Made by a program: the position numbers and the translations under genes
In this document: positions 13,048-24,123 of the stretch, piece after piece
Position numbering within the stretch: the stretch's first letter is position 1
Layout of the letters: each line of letters begins with the position of its first letter
DNA from: Bacillus sp. F19
GTDB taxonomy: Bacteria > Bacillota > Bacilli > Bacillales > Bacillaceae
DNA: 64,000 bases
Assembly: GCA_023823795.1 (NCBI GenBank)
Contig: CP085710.1
Span: 264,001-328,000, forward strand
Reading direction: 5' to 3'
The notes under the pieces: generated by a model
Databases searched by the model: none
What the model saw: the letters and a program-made list of their open reading frames with translations, nothing else
What the model was told of the DNA's origin: nothing

Positions 13048-13093
13048 AAGAGTGGAAACCTTATAAAATAAGATATTTTAGTGTTGATAACTA

Positions 13094-13130
13094 AAAAAAC
13101 TCAGTGCCATAATAGGCACTGAGTTTTTTA
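13094..13130. terminator. Bidirectional terminator between tsaD and ydiF
   Basis: Arms AACTCAGTGCC and GGCACTGAGTT around ATAATA, with an A run before and a T run after, so it serves both converging transcripts. Confidence 0.9.
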
Positions 13131-13147
13131 ATTTGTGTACAAAGCTG

Positions 13148-15064
13148 TTAATCCTCCTGAAGCTGTTCCCATTCATTCATTAGATTTTCAAGTTCTTCTT
13201 GATAACCGCCGTTTTCCGTGTTGATTTCCTGTACCTTAGTATGATTTTGATAAATCTCCGGATCACATAACAGCTCTTCATTCTTCTCGATCTGCTGTTC
13301 AACGAACGAGATTCGCTCTTCTACTTCCTGCAGTCTTCTTTGTTTTTGTCTTGCCAGTTTTTTCGCTTCTTTATCTTGTTCATAGGATAGCTTATTTTGA
13401 TTTTCCTTCGGCTTCAGATCAGGGACTGCATCAAAAGCTGCAAGCTCCAGCTGTTCTGCCTTTTTAGATTGATAGTAATCATAGTCCCCCAGGTATTCAT
13501 TAACGCCGCTTGCTGAAAGTTCGTATACTTTTGTAGCAATGCGATTAATGAAATACCTGTCGTGGGATACAAATAGTATTGTGCCAGGGTAATCAATCAG
13601 GGCATTTTCCAGCACTTCTTTGCTGTCCAGATCGAGATGGTTTGTCGGCTCATCAAGGATAAGCAGATTTGCCTTTTGAAGCATTAGCTTAGCAAGAGCC
13701 AATCTTGCTTTTTGCCCGCCGCTTAAAGTAGAAACATTCTTTAAAACATCGTCACCAGAAAAAAGGAAATTGCCGAGCACAGTCCGGATTTCTTTTTCAT
13801 TCAGCATTGGATATTCATCCCACAATTCATCAAGCACACGTTTATTCGAAGTTAAATTCGCCTGCTCCTGATCGTAGTATCCAATCTTCACGCCTGATCC
13901 TATTTCGAACGCCCCTTTTAATGGAGCCATCTTATCAATGATTGTTTTTAGAAGCGTCGATTTGCCGACTCCATTTGGGCCGACAAGAGCAATGCTGTCA
14001 CCTCGTGATATGGAAAAAGAAACGTTTGAAATGATTGGGTCTGAGCCATTATAAGATACGGCAATATCCTTCGCTTTCAGCACATCGTTGCCGCTTTGCC
14101 TTTCAATATCGAACCGGAAGTGAGCTGATTTCTCGTCGCCCTGCGGCCTGTCCATCAATTCCATGCGGTCCAGTTTTTTTCTCCGGCTTTGAGCGCGTTT
14201 TGTGGTAGACGCTCTGGCCATATTTTTCTGGATGAAATCTTTTAATTTTGCCACTTCATCCTGCTGTTTTTCGTACAATTTTAATTCGCGCTCAAAGTTT
14301 TCAGCGCTTTGCTCAAGATAGCGGCTGTAGTTGCCGATGTATTTGATGCTTGTATTCCTGGAGATTTCGTAGACCTGGTTCACTACTTTATCAAGAAAAT
14401 AGCGGTCATGGGAGACGATTAAAATCGCTCCGCTGTAGCCTTGAAGATATTGCTCAAGCCAGGACAGCGTTTCAATATCCAGGTGGTTTGTCGGCTCATC
14501 CAGAACTAATAAGTCAGGACTTGTCAAAAGCAGCTTTCCAAGGGCAAGACGCGTTTTCTGGCCTCCGCTCAAACGCTGGATAGGAGATGAGACATCGAAT
14601 TCAGCAAATCCCAGACCATGAAGAACAGAACGGATATCTGCCTCATATTGATAGCCGCCTTTTTCTTTAAACTCAATTTGCAGACGGTCGTATTCTTTTA
14701 AATATTGTTCAAATTCCCGCTCTGCGGGATCAGTGTTGGCCATTTTTTGTTCAAGATCACGCATGGATTGCTCCATATCTTTTAAAAACTGAAACACAGA
14801 AACCATTTCATCCCAAATAGATAGAGCAGATTCGAGACCTGTATCCTGTGCAAGGTACCCAATCGTTACACCTTTTGGCTTGATGATCTCTCCGGATTCG
14901 TAAGAAAGCTGACCCGCAATAATTTTGAGCAGGGTTGATTTCCCGGCCCCGTTCCGTCCGACAAGGGCAATTTTATCCCGTGTTTGAACTTCAAGTTTGA
15001 TATTCGATAATATAAGATCAGCTGCAAAATATTTCGTCAGCTGGTTTATTTGTAGCAAAATCAT
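13148..15064 (-). CDS. ABC-F family ATP-binding protein (YdiF type)
   Basis: A soluble protein of 638 residues with two ABC ATPase domains and no membrane segments. Walker A motifs are GRNGAGKST and GPNGVGKST, signatures LSGGQKTRLALG and LSGGQKARLALAK, each followed by DEPTNHLD. The linker between domains is long and basic, and a C-terminal coiled coil of about 80 residues follows. ABC-F proteins act on the ribosome, as translation factors or antibiotic-protection proteins; position and architecture match B. subtilis YdiF, not a known resistance subtype. The ATG at 15064 follows CGAGGTGAAAATAC. Confidence 0.92.
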   Translation of the reverse strand: MILLQINQLTKYFAADLILSNIKLEVQTRDKIALVGRNGAGKSTLLKIIAGQLSYESGEIIKPKGVTIGYLAQDTGLESALSIWDEMVSVFQFLKDMEQSMRDLEQKMANTDPAEREFEQYLKEYDRLQIEFKEKGGYQYEADIRSVLHGLGFAEFDVSSPIQRLSGGQKTRLALGKLLLTSPDLLVLDEPTNHLDIETLSWLEQYLQGYSGAILIVSHDRYFLDKVVNQVYEISRNTSIKYIGNYSRYLEQSAENFERELKLYEKQQDEVAKLKDFIQKNMARASTTKRAQSRRKKLDRMELMDRPQGDEKSAHFRFDIERQSGNDVLKAKDIAVSYNGSDPIISNVSFSISRGDSIALVGPNGVGKSTLLKTIIDKMAPLKGAFEIGSGVKIGYYDQEQANLTSNKRVLDELWDEYPMLNEKEIRTVLGNFLFSGDDVLKNVSTLSGGQKARLALAKLMLQKANLLILDEPTNHLDLDSKEVLENALIDYPGTILFVSHDRYFINRIATKVYELSASGVNEYLGDYDYYQSKKAEQLELAAFDAVPDLKPKENQNKLSYEQDKEAKKLARQKQRRLQEVEERISFVEQQIEKNEELLCDPEIYQNHTKVQEINTENGGYQEELENLMNEWEQLQED

Positions 15065-15217
15065 GTATTTTCACCTCGGGCTATGATAATTTAAGTGTAG
15101 CTTATCGAAGAGTGAGCCGCAATGATTGTACCTTTCCGGGTGCGGACATTTGTCACGATAAGTAAAAAGACAGATTAGTAAAAATAGTGTATAGTCTAGT
15201 ATGAGGGGCGTTAAAAG

Positions 15218-15733
15218 ATGTCAAATTTTACTCATTTTAACCAGCAGGGCAGAGCCAAAATGGTTGATATATCGAATAAACATGATTCTGTGCGCACCGC
15301 TGTTGCTGTTTCAAGCGTTGTTATGAAGGAACATGTCTATGAACAAATCGTAAATCACAAGCTTCAAAAAGGGGACGTGCTGGCGGTCGCACAGGTGGCC
15401 GGCATTATGGCTGCTAAAAACACATGGAATATCATTCCAATGTGCCACCCGATTCCGCTCAAGGGAATCGATATTGAGTTTGAATGGAAAAAAGAGAACG
15501 GACTTTTCCATCTGATGATAGCCGCAGCTGTGAAAACAACAGGAAGTACAGGTGTGGAAATGGAAGCGCTAACTTCTGCTTCAGTCTGCGCCCTGACCGT
15601 GTATGATATGTGTAAAGCACTGGATAAAGGGTTAATCATCGGACCTGCCTATCTGTCTGTAAAAACAGGCGGGAAAAGCGGGGATTATACACGAGATGAA
15701 CCTGTAGCTTTGGATGTGGGGGATAGAATGTGA
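15218..15733 (+). CDS. moaC: Cyclic pyranopterin monophosphate synthase MoaC
   Basis: MoaC converts 3',8-cyclo-GTP to cyclic pyranopterin monophosphate in molybdenum cofactor synthesis. The protein has 171 residues and the motifs [21 protein letters not shown] and [18 protein letters not shown] precedes the ATG. Its stop overlaps the rex GTG start, so it is likely cotranscribed with rex, tatA and tatC, as in B. subtilis (ydiG-ydiH-tatAY-tatCY). Confidence 0.95.
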   Translation: MSNFTHFNQQGRAKMVDISNKHDSVRTAVAVSSVVMKEHVYEQIVNHKLQKGDVLAVAQVAGIMAAKNTWNIIPMCHPIPLKGIDIEFEWKKENGLFHLMIAAAVKTTGSTGVEMEALTSASVCALTVYDMCKALDKGLIIGPAYLSVKTGGKSGDYTRDEPVALDVGDRM

Positions 15734-16371
15734 ACAACATCGAACAATCGAAAATTCCGCAAGCTACTGCTAAGCGCTTGCCTTTATACTATCGTTTTTT
15801 AAAGAATCTGCATGCATCAGGCAAGCAGCGTGTCTCTTCTGCAGAGCTGAGTGATGCTGTGAAAGTGGATTCTGCCACGATCCGCAGGGATTTTTCCTAC
15901 TTTGGAGCCCTTGGGAAAAAAGGATATGGGTATAATGTTAATTATCTTCTTTCTTTTTTCAGAAAAACGCTCGATCAGGATGAGGTGACGAAGGTTACCT
16001 TAATTGGTGTCGGTAATCTCGGCACAGCCTTTTTGCATTATAATTTTACGAAGAACAATAATACGTTAATCTCACTTGCCTTTGATGTCGACGAGAAGAA
16101 GATCGGCACTGAAATTGGCGATGTTCCCATTTATAATTTAGCTGATCTTGAAGAACACCTGCCTGAGGATGTGACCGTGGCTATTTTAACGGTTCCGGCA
16201 CAGGCTGCCCAGCCCATTACGGACAGGCTGATTGCAAAAGGAATTAAAGGAATTCTTAATTTTACTCCTGCGAGATTAAATGTACCGGAGGAAATCAGAA
16301 TTCATCATATCGATTTAGCAGTAGAGCTGCAATCGCTCGTGTACTTTTTGAAGCACTATCCTAACGCTTAG
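15730..16371 (+). CDS. rex: Redox-sensing transcriptional repressor Rex
   Basis: Rex senses the NADH/NAD+ ratio and represses fermentative and respiratory genes. The 213-residue protein has an N-terminal winged helix ([20 protein letters not shown]), a Rossmann NAD site [14 protein letters not shown] and a C-terminal swapped helix. It starts with GTG at 15730, overlapping the moaC stop, with GTGGGGGAT as ribosome binding site. I see no convincing Rex operator nearby. Confidence 0.95.
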   Translation: MNNIEQSKIPQATAKRLPLYYRFLKNLHASGKQRVSSAELSDAVKVDSATIRRDFSYFGALGKKGYGYNVNYLLSFFRKTLDQDEVTKVTLIGVGNLGTAFLHYNFTKNNNTLISLAFDVDEKKIGTEIGDVPIYNLADLEEHLPEDVTVAILTVPAQAAQPITDRLIAKGIKGILNFTPARLNVPEEIRIHHIDLAVELQSLVYFLKHYPNA

Positions 16372-16388
16372 GAATTGAGGTGAATGAT

Positions 16389-16565
16389 ATGCCGAATATC
16401 GGTTTTGGAAGTTTGCTGCTGATCGTTTTTGCAGCACTATTAATCTTTGGGCCAAAGAAGCTGCCTGAGCTTGGGAAAGCAATTGGCAGCTCATTGCGTG
16501 AATTTAAGCATGCCACGAAGGGTCTAGCGGACGACGATGAAGATAAAAAGAAAGAAGAGAAGTAA
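16389..16565 (+). CDS. tatA: Twin-arginine translocase subunit TatA
   Basis: A 58-residue TatA/E protein: a short N-terminal membrane helix ([16 protein letters not shown]), the [10 protein letters not shown] hinge, an amphipathic helix and an acidic/lysine tail. TatA oligomers form the passage for folded twin-arginine substrates. I place the start at ATG 16389 because GAGGTGA lies before it, rather than the GTG at 16380. Sequence and context match TatAy of B. subtilis. Confidence 0.94.
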   Translation: MPNIGFGSLLLIVFAALLIFGPKKLPELGKAIGSSLREFKHATKGLADDDEDKKKEEK

Positions 16566-16583
16566 GATAGGGTGAAAGCTGTC

Positions 16584-17333
16584 ATGAAACAAAACGAAAT
16601 GTCGGTTATCGATCACATTGCTGAGCTTCGGAAAAGGCTGATCATTACAGTCTTTTTCCTTTTCCTCTCTGTGATTACCGGCTTTTTATTAGCAAAGCCG
16701 ATTATCATCTATTTACAGCATACGAATGAAGCTCAGAGCTTAACGCTGAACTCATTCCGAATGACCGATCCGCTTATGGTCTATATGCAATTCGCGTTTA
16801 TCATTGCTTTTATTATTACATCCCCGATCATTCTCTATCAGCTATGGGCATTTGTAAGCCCTGGCCTCTACGAAAAGGAAAGACGGGTCACTCTAAGCTA
16901 TATTCCAATTTCAATTGGACTTTTTCTTACAGGCATAAGTTTCTCGTATTTTTTGCTCTTTCCATTTGTCGTAGATTTCATGGAGCGTATGTCCCATGAT
17001 TTAGAGATTAATCAAGTCATTGGAATCAACGAATACTTTCAGTTTTTAATTCAGCTGACGGTACCGTTTGGACTGCTGTTTCAGCTCCCGGTTGTCATTA
17101 TGTTCTTAACGAGGCTCGGCATCGTAACACCGATGTTCCTCGTGAAAATCCGAAAATATGCGTACTTCATTCTGCTTGTTATTGCAGCGTTAATTACACC
17201 GCCGGAGATTGTCTCGCATCTAATGGTTTCCGTGCCGCTGTTTATTCTGTATGAAATAAGTATTGTGGTCTCAAGGTTTGCTTACCGCAAGGCACAGCGG
17301 ACTCAGTTTGAAGAAGCAAATAAAGAAGGGTGA
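16584..17333 (+). CDS. tatC: Sec-independent protein translocase TatC
   Basis: TatC binds twin-arginine signal peptides. The protein (249 residues from ATG 16584, after AGGGTGA) has the N-terminal HIAELRKRLI motif, six membrane helices, and FVSPGLYEKERR in the first periplasm-facing loop. Together with tatA it forms a minimal TatAC system, as TatAyCy does in B. subtilis. The stop codon lies inside the terminator hairpin. Confidence 0.94.
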   Translation: MKQNEMSVIDHIAELRKRLIITVFFLFLSVITGFLLAKPIIIYLQHTNEAQSLTLNSFRMTDPLMVYMQFAFIIAFIITSPIILYQLWAFVSPGLYEKERRVTLSYIPISIGLFLTGISFSYFLLFPFVVDFMERMSHDLEINQVIGINEYFQFLIQLTVPFGLLFQLPVVIMFLTRLGIVTPMFLVKIRKYAYFILLVIAALITPPEIVSHLMVSVPLFILYEISIVVSRFAYRKAQRTQFEEANKEG

Positions 17334-17362
17334 TCCTGTCTGCAGGACCACCCTTCTTTTTA
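17322..17362. terminator. Bidirectional terminator of tatC and the ydiL-ydiK unit
   Basis: A long stem, AGAAGGGTGATCCTG with CAGGACCACCCTTCT, with T and A runs on the two sides. It overlaps the tatC stop codon. Confidence 0.9.
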
Positions 17363-17557
17363 TTTTTTCTTCGCTTTGACTTTGAAAGAGAGATTGAACA
17401 TTCTAAATGCGACTCCAAGATCAAACGTCGCGATTAGCATTAGCAGGATTGTCGGAAACGACCAGATCCCGCTTTCTGAACTGTTTACGGCGAGATAGGT
17501 AAACAGAATACCCATTGCCAAGTAAAAGATCCCCATTGAAATTGGGCTTGTTCTCAT
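17360..17557 (-). CDS. Small membrane protein, YdiK type (DUF4305-like)
   Basis: A 65-residue protein with two predicted membrane helices (IFYLAMGILFTYLAV and SFPTILLMLIATFDLGVAF) and a lysine-rich C terminus. It matches YdiK in length and place in B. subtilis. Function unknown. It starts two bases after the ydiL stop and is surely cotranscribed with it. Confidence 0.8.
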   Translation of the reverse strand: MRTSPISMGIFYLAMGILFTYLAVNSSESGIWSFPTILLMLIATFDLGVAFRMFNLSFKVKAKKK

Positions 17558-17559
17558 GC

Positions 17560-18291
17560 TTACATGCCTCCAAAAATAAATTGCATTTGTTCTGCCTGTT
17601 TCAGCATTTCCTCAAGCTGTTCCTGGTTCGATTGCAGAATGACAACAAACGTATTCATCGCAACATGGGCAAAAATAGGAACCAGGAGGCGCTTTGTTTT
17701 TACATATAGGAAAGCAAACACAAACCCCATTGATCCATAAAGAAGAAGATGCTGAGGTTCACCGTGAACTAGTGCGAATACAATCGAACTGATGAGTGCC
17801 GACAAAATGAAATTGAAGCGCTGATACAAAGCGCCGAATAAGATTTTTCTGAAAATAATCTCTTCTAGGATAGGACCTATGATGGAAGTAACGACTATGA
17901 GCAAAGGCGTAACCTTCAATACTTCCATGATGACTTTCGTATTTTCTGATTCACCTTCAATTCCAAATACCTGAATCTCAATATTGGCTGCAATCACTTG
18001 AACAGAAAGTGCCATAAATACGCCCCCGACAGCCCATAAGATAGATGGACCGGCGGGAGCTGCATCGCCCCTGAGTTCATTGCTTTTAAAGTGGCTGCGA
18101 AGCAGAAGCAGAATGATTACAAAGGCAGCTGCAAAGCTGAACACCGTCCAATAGCCTGATGCTGTAATCTGCGCCATGCGGAGCGATTGATCCTCTCCGA
18201 CGCCAAGCTTAAGCAGAAGAGGAATGCCGAGAATCCCTGAAAACTGCATGACTATATATGTCAAAATAATAAGCCAGTAATCTTTCTTCAA
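17560..18291 (-). CDS. CPBP family intramembrane glutamic endopeptidase (YdiL type)
   Basis: A 243-residue membrane protein with about eight hydrophobic segments and the Abi/CAAX-protease motifs: EEIIFRKILFG (EExxxR), FALVHGEP (FxxxH) and HVAMNT (HxxxN). These carry the catalytic glutamate and metal-independent active site of CPBP proteases. The substrate is not known; in B. subtilis ydiL sits at the same place. Confidence 0.87.
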   Translation of the reverse strand: MKKDYWLIILTYIVMQFSGILGIPLLLKLGVGEDQSLRMAQITASGYWTVFSFAAAFVIILLLLRSHFKSNELRGDAAPAGPSILWAVGGVFMALSVQVIAANIEIQVFGIEGESENTKVIMEVLKVTPLLIVVTSIIGPILEEIIFRKILFGALYQRFNFILSALISSIVFALVHGEPQHLLLYGSMGFVFAFLYVKTKRLLVPIFAHVAMNTFVVILQSNQEQLEEMLKQAEQMQFIFGGM

Positions 18292-18474
18292 TTGAACGAC
18301 TCCTTTAACGTGCCGGATGATTTAAGTCAGTATAAGCAAAATTTCAGCTAGGCATAATTGTACCATAAATCAGGCATGATGTAGGAAGATAACGCCTATA
18401 GGGTATGCAGGAATGGCTATAAACATGTGAAATCGGCATAAGGAAAAGGATTTCAAATTTTTTTAACATATTAC

Positions 18475-18540
18475 TTGAATTTGCATGAGAGATTATATAA
18501 TATAATACTTGTGTTAGCACTCAAGACATATGAGTGCTAA
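18475..18540 (+). promoter_or_regulatory. groESL promoter and CIRCE operator
   Basis: CIRCE is exact: TTAGCACTC at 18514-18522, nine bases, GAGTGCTAA at 18532-18540. HrcA binds it to repress chaperone genes. Upstream, TTGAAT at 18475-18480 and overlapping TATAAT boxes (18496-18501 and 18501-18506) form a SigA promoter with ambiguous -10 spacing. Confidence 0.95.
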
Positions 18541-18586
18541 TAAAATGAAAATTTAAATTAATGAAATCTTGAGGAGGTTGTTTCAC

Positions 18587-18871
18587 TTGTTAAAGCCATT
18601 AGGTGATCGTGTCGTAATTGAGCTTGTACAATCTGAAGAAAAAACTGCTAGTGGGATCGTACTGCCGGATAGTGCCAAAGAAAAACCGCAAGAAGGTAAA
18701 GTAGTGGCAGTAGGTACTGGTCGTGTGCTTGACAACGGTGAGCGTGTTGCTCTTGAAGTTGCAGAAGGCGATCGCATCATCTTCTCAAAATACTCTGGTA
18801 CAGAAGTGAAGTATGAGGGTTCTGAATACTTAATCTTACGCGAAAGCGACATTTTAGCAGTTATCGGCTAA
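18587..18871 (+). CDS. groES: Co-chaperonin GroES
   Basis: GroES caps the GroEL cage. The 94-residue protein begins with TTG at 18587, as in B. subtilis: GAGGAGG lies nine bases upstream, and the product starts LKPLGDRVV. The mobile loop region ([15 protein letters not shown]) and C-terminal [11 protein letters not shown] are typical. An in-frame GTG-like extension upstream has no support. Confidence 0.97.
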   Translation: MLKPLGDRVVIELVQSEEKTASGIVLPDSAKEKPQEGKVVAVGTGRVLDNGERVALEVAEGDRIIFSKYSGTEVKYEGSEYLILRESDILAVIG

Positions 18872-18916
18872 TTTATAAAATTTCCAATATCATAGAACAT
18901 CATTCTTAGGAGGTAA

Positions 18917-20551
<1,635 letters not shown>

Positions 20552-20650
20552 TTTGATCTATAAAACCCTATTATATCAAGGGTTTGAAGATTAAAAGCTC
20601 ATTTTAGGTGCCGGAAAGGTGCCGAAACTTTTTCAAAAAGAAAATTAGAG

Positions 20651-20694
20651 GCTTCTCATGAGGTTCCCAAACTTCTGAGAAGCTTCTTTTTTTC
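20651..20694. terminator. Terminator between groEL and the integrase remnant
   Basis: Arms GCTTCTCA (20651) and TGAGAAGC (20676), then TTCTTTTTTT. It lies inside the island, so the groEL transcript now ends in island sequence. Confidence 0.75.
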
Positions 20695-20875
20695 TACCCA
20701 TTGTAATGTGTAAATAAACTTGTGTTGTTGTCCCATCTTCTGTATGACCAAGTCGATCCAATTTGTAGTAATTCAACACCAGCTTCAGCTAAAAGTGAAA
20801 TGTGAGTGTGACGTAATGAATGTGGAGTTAAATGTTTATGAACAGAAGGGGTTTTGTTTAATAAGCTATCCATCC
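20688..20875 (-). pseudogene. Tyrosine integrase, C-terminal fragment (frameshifted)
   Basis: The minus strand encodes HLTPHSLRHTHISLLAEAG, the second catalytic block (HxxR) of phage-type integrases. After VELLQI the frame is lost. One base over, the sequence reads DRLGHTEDGTTTQVYLHIT, which holds the expected catalytic His and Tyr. The N-terminal two thirds are missing; at about 20876 the sequence switches to an amidase gene on the other strand. Confidence 0.85.
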
Positions 20876-21394
20876 TGAAGATAATCAATTATTTGGTGAT
20901 GACGCTAACGATACTGCGGTAAGTGTAGAACTTTGCCGCCCGGGTAATTTTAAAGAGGTATATGACCGTTATGTTTGGTATCATGTGTATCTTTGCAGAA
21001 AATTCGGTTTAGATCCACTTAAGAAAATTGTTCCTCACAGCAAGTTAGATCCTCGCAGACGTACTGATCCGGAAAGTTGGTTAAAGCCTAACGGGGTTAC
21101 TTGGTCACAGTTTATTAAAGAAGTAAAATATTATTATGATAACTGGTCTGTTAAGCCTGCAGCAAATACGACAAAAAAATGAATCTGTTCAAATAAAGAC
21201 AGGCGGTCTATCTCCTGCTATGCGTGAGGAAGTATCCGCTTATTTTAAACAAATAGGTTGGTGGGCTCAGATTCAATTTACAACTGACAAAATGAATCCT
21301 CGCGCATTATCTGGTGGCCTTAGTCCTGCTTATGAGAGCAGAGTTTGAATCATGGTTGAAGCAGCGTAAATGGTATTATGAGATTGTGAAGTAA
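20876..21394 (+). pseudogene. Phage-type N-acetylmuramoyl-L-alanine amidase, 3' part with two frameshifts
   Basis: The plus strand reads into the middle of an amidase_2 domain (NQLFGDDANDTAVSVELC, then HVYLCRKFGLDP and RRTDPESWLKPNG). The N-terminal part is absent. The frame is broken at a run of seven A (about 21173-21180) before a C-terminal repeat-like domain (KTGGLSPAMREEVSAYF), and again near 21340 before the natural ending ESWLKQRKWYYEIVK. This is a relic prophage endolysin; its abrupt start marks a deletion joint with the integrase remnant. Confidence 0.82.
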
Positions 21395-21425
21395 TTGTCG
21401 TAATGTATGAATATCCAATAAATTT

Positions 21426-21462
21426 GGAGGAGGTTTGTCTATCTCCTCCTATATTTAATTTA
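21426..21462 (+). terminator. Hairpin after the amidase remnant
   Basis: GGAGGAGG pairs with CCTCCT across a short loop, followed by an AT-rich, T-containing stretch. It probably terminated the phage lysis operon. The next 150 bp hold nothing I recognise. Confidence 0.55.
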
Positions 21463-21626
21463 ATTGCAAGATTTTTCTTTTTTGTGTCTAGCCGAATAAA
21501 ATTAATCAAAAATCTTGGATGATGTTGAATGTTTGCAAATTGATTTAGTAAAGAGATCGCCTGATCGTAAACTGCAAAGGAAATGCGAACAAGTAAAGTG
21601 TTAGTGCTTGAAGTACTACTTGAACG

Positions 21627-21815
21627 TCAATCGTTAATAGATTTTACATCAGTAGTATCTTCAATTTTAATTTCCTCAGAGGATTCCTGTGAGATACTCT
21701 CATTAATTACCTCACTTTGTGGAACATTAAATTCTGGCAACTGTAAATTTTCACTTCTAACCTCATTACGTTCATTGCCAAAGTCTTTTGAAAAAATAAC
21801 TCTATTTCTAGCCAT
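21627..21815 (-). CDS. Small acidic hypothetical protein
   Basis: A 62-residue reading frame rich in Glu and Ser, starting MARNRVIFSKDF. A strong AAAGGGGGG ribosome binding site precedes its ATG, which favours a real gene. The start lies inside the 3' end of the next upstream frame on the same strand. No domain or membrane segment is recognised; probably phage- or plasmid-derived cargo. Confidence 0.45.
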   Translation of the reverse strand: MARNRVIFSKDFGNERNEVRSENLQLPEFNVPQSEVINESISQESSEEIKIEDTTDVKSIND

Positions 21816-22002
21816 AGTAATTCCCCCCTTTCTTAGTCATTACATTTTTAACAAACTCATCTACCTGACTATTCAATTGATTCCACGAATAGACTCTTTT
21901 TATCTTCCGGAATCTTATCCATTTTCGTTTTAAGACTGTATTTTTCTGGAGCATTTGAACAAAAAGAAGTGTCGTATTCTTTGGAAGTTCTCCTTTCACC
22001 AT
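21808..22002 (-). CDS. Small basic hypothetical protein
   Basis: A 64-residue frame rich in Lys and Arg (VLKRKWIRFRKIKRVYSWN), overlapping the start of the acidic protein by eight bases, so the two could be coupled. Its own start codon has no clear ribosome binding site, and the IS element lies 90 bp upstream, so the N terminus may be lost. Function unknown. Confidence 0.35.
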   Translation of the reverse strand: MVKGELPKNTTLLFVQMLQKNTVLKRKWIRFRKIKRVYSWNQLNSQVDEFVKNVMTKKGGNYYG

Positions 22003-22169
22003 ACTCTATTCAATTAAAAGGGAAATGTATGGGGAATTTACTTGATAAGAAAGCACATTTTTGACATAATATGATGATTTTGTTAAAGCCGATGTTAAAA
22101 TCCACAATATAGCCGGAATAAAAATCCCCATTTAAAATAGAACCATAGGTTTGAGAGGAGCTATGGTTC

Positions 22170-23372
22170 ATGATTACAAGAGGGGATTTTTTTATGATTA
22201 AAGATATGTACAAGCGAGGAATGTCTATTTCTGATATTGCAAGAGAACTAGAGCTAGATCGTGGAACGGTTAGGAAATACATAAACTCTTCTGTAGCTCC
22301 TTCAAAGCAAAAGCGAACAAAGACAAAAAGCAAGTTGGATTCATACAAGGAATACCTTCATCAACGGATGCTGGAAGATGGCGTTTTTAACGGTGAACGC
22401 TTATTAGATGAAATCAAACAATTGGGATATACCGGAGGGAAAACGATTTTAAAAGATTACATTAAGCCCTTTAGAGATAAGGAGAAGAAGAAGTATTCTG
22501 TACGATATGAAACTTTACCAGGTGAACAGATGCAGGTGGATTGGAAAGAGATTGGAGAAATCATTCTAAACGGAGAGCGAATAAAGCTTTCTATGTTTGT
22601 TGCAACATTAGGTTACTCCAGAATGAAATATGCGGAGTTTACAACGTCTCAAGATCAAGAACATGTCCTTCAATGTTTGATTAGCAGCTTTAAGTACTTC
22701 GGCGGAGTTCCGCAGAAAATACTGTTTGATAATATGCGAACAGTGACAGATGGACGTGAACAAGGAATCGTGAAGTGGAACGCTCGATTTGCGGAATTTG
22801 CAGCCTATTACGATTTTATTCCTAAAGCCTGCAAGCCCTATAGGGCTAAAACGAAAGGCAAAGTTGAACGAGCGATTCAATATATCACAAATAGCTTTTA
22901 TGTTGGAACTACATTCGATTCCATTGAAGATATTAATCTTCAAGTAGAACGTTGGCTTGACGGAATTGGCAATCGCAAAAAGAATGATACCACAGGTGTC
23001 CCTCCACAAGAACGCTGGTCGGAAGAAAAACTTAGTTCATTACCAAAAATCAATTATGACACGAGCTATCGCGTCTATCGTAAGACACATTTTGATAGCA
23101 CCCTATCTTATAAAGGACACAAGTGGCTACTCCCAAAGGAATTTGCATTAAAGGATATCCTGGTTAAAGAATCATTAACTGGAGTACTTCGTTTCTTTTA
23201 TCAAGGTGAAGAGATTACAGCATTTCAAACACCAGCATCAGTCATTTCATTAGCTGATCAAATAAAAAAGAAACAGAGTGCCGTGGTTGCCGCCCCGCAT
23301 TCTGTTCCCGAAGTATCCGTCAATACTCGTCCTCTCTCCGTTTATGACGATCTCTTGAGAGGTGAATCATGA
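22170..23372 (+). CDS. istA: IS21-family transposase IstA
   Basis: A 400-residue transposase. An N-terminal helix-turn-helix (MSISDIARELELDRGTVRKY) is followed by a DDE integrase core: MQVDWKEIGE (first Asp), ILFDNMRTV (second Asp) and AKTKGKVERAI (Glu). The family's usual start MITRG is preserved, with GAGGAG upstream. The stop overlaps the istB start as ATGA. Confidence 0.92.
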   Translation: MITRGDFFMIKDMYKRGMSISDIARELELDRGTVRKYINSSVAPSKQKRTKTKSKLDSYKEYLHQRMLEDGVFNGERLLDEIKQLGYTGGKTILKDYIKPFRDKEKKKYSVRYETLPGEQMQVDWKEIGEIILNGERIKLSMFVATLGYSRMKYAEFTTSQDQEHVLQCLISSFKYFGGVPQKILFDNMRTVTDGREQGIVKWNARFAEFAAYYDFIPKACKPYRAKTKGKVERAIQYITNSFYVGTTFDSIEDINLQVERWLDGIGNRKKNDTTGVPPQERWSEEKLSSLPKINYDTSYRVYRKTHFDSTLSYKGHKWLLPKEFALKDILVKESLTGVLRFFYQGEEITAFQTPASVISLADQIKKKQSAVVAAPHSVPEVSVNTRPLSVYDDLLRGES

Positions 23373-24123
23373 ACGAGAAAATGAAAGAGTATTGCCAGAA
23401 GCTGAACTTGTCCGTAATCGCTGAACAATGGTCAACGCTTTCCGATCAAGCAGCTAAAAATAATGTACCATATTCTTCGTTTCTCTTCAGCCTTTTAGAG
23501 GCAGAATTTATTGAAAGACAGCAAAGAACGACAAAACACTGATAAAACTTTCAAAACTCCCGTTCCGAAAGACGATGGATGAGTTTGACTTTACTGTTCA
23601 ACCTTCAATTGACGAACGGAGAGTAAAAGAACTGATGACATTATCATTCTTGAAGAATCATGAGAATCCTATTTTTCTAGGTCCACCGGGCATTAGGAAA
23701 ACTCACTTGGCAGTTTCTATTGGGCTGCAAGCTATATCACATGGCTACAAAACATACTTTATATCTGCACATGACTTAGTATCACAATTAAGGAAAGCTG
23801 ATCTTGATCAGCAGTTAGAAAAGAAACTGCGTTCTTTAGTAAAACCTAGTCTTCTAATCATTGATGAAATGGGTTATATGAAACTCGATCATCATAGTAC
23901 TCATTATTTATTTCAAGTCATTGCCCGACGTTATGAGAAAGGTTCTATTATCTTAACATCAAACAAGTCATTTGGAGAATGGGGAGATATTATTGGTGAT
24001 CCAATCATCGCGACCGCTATGTTAGATAGACTCTTACACCACTCAAGAATATTTAACCTAAACGGAGAAAGTTATCGTATGAAAGAAAAGAAGCTGCAGA
24101 AGGAAAAACAGAAGGGTTCGTAA
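23369..24123 (+). pseudogene. istB: IS21-family helper ATPase IstB, frameshifted
   Basis: The frame starts at 23369 (MNEKMKEYCQKLNLS) but stops after about 57 codons. It resumes one frame over after a likely loss of one A near 23536-23541 and continues to 24123. The P-loop reads GPPGIRKTH where the family has GPPGIGKTH, so the invariant glycine before lysine is replaced by arginine. IDEMGY (Walker B) is intact. Two independent lesions suggest a dead ATPase. Confidence 0.88.

Noticed and set aside
13148-15064. Antibiotic resistance role for the ABC-F gene
   Set aside because: Its place next to tsaD and moaC and its architecture match the core gene ydiF; nothing indicates a resistance subtype.
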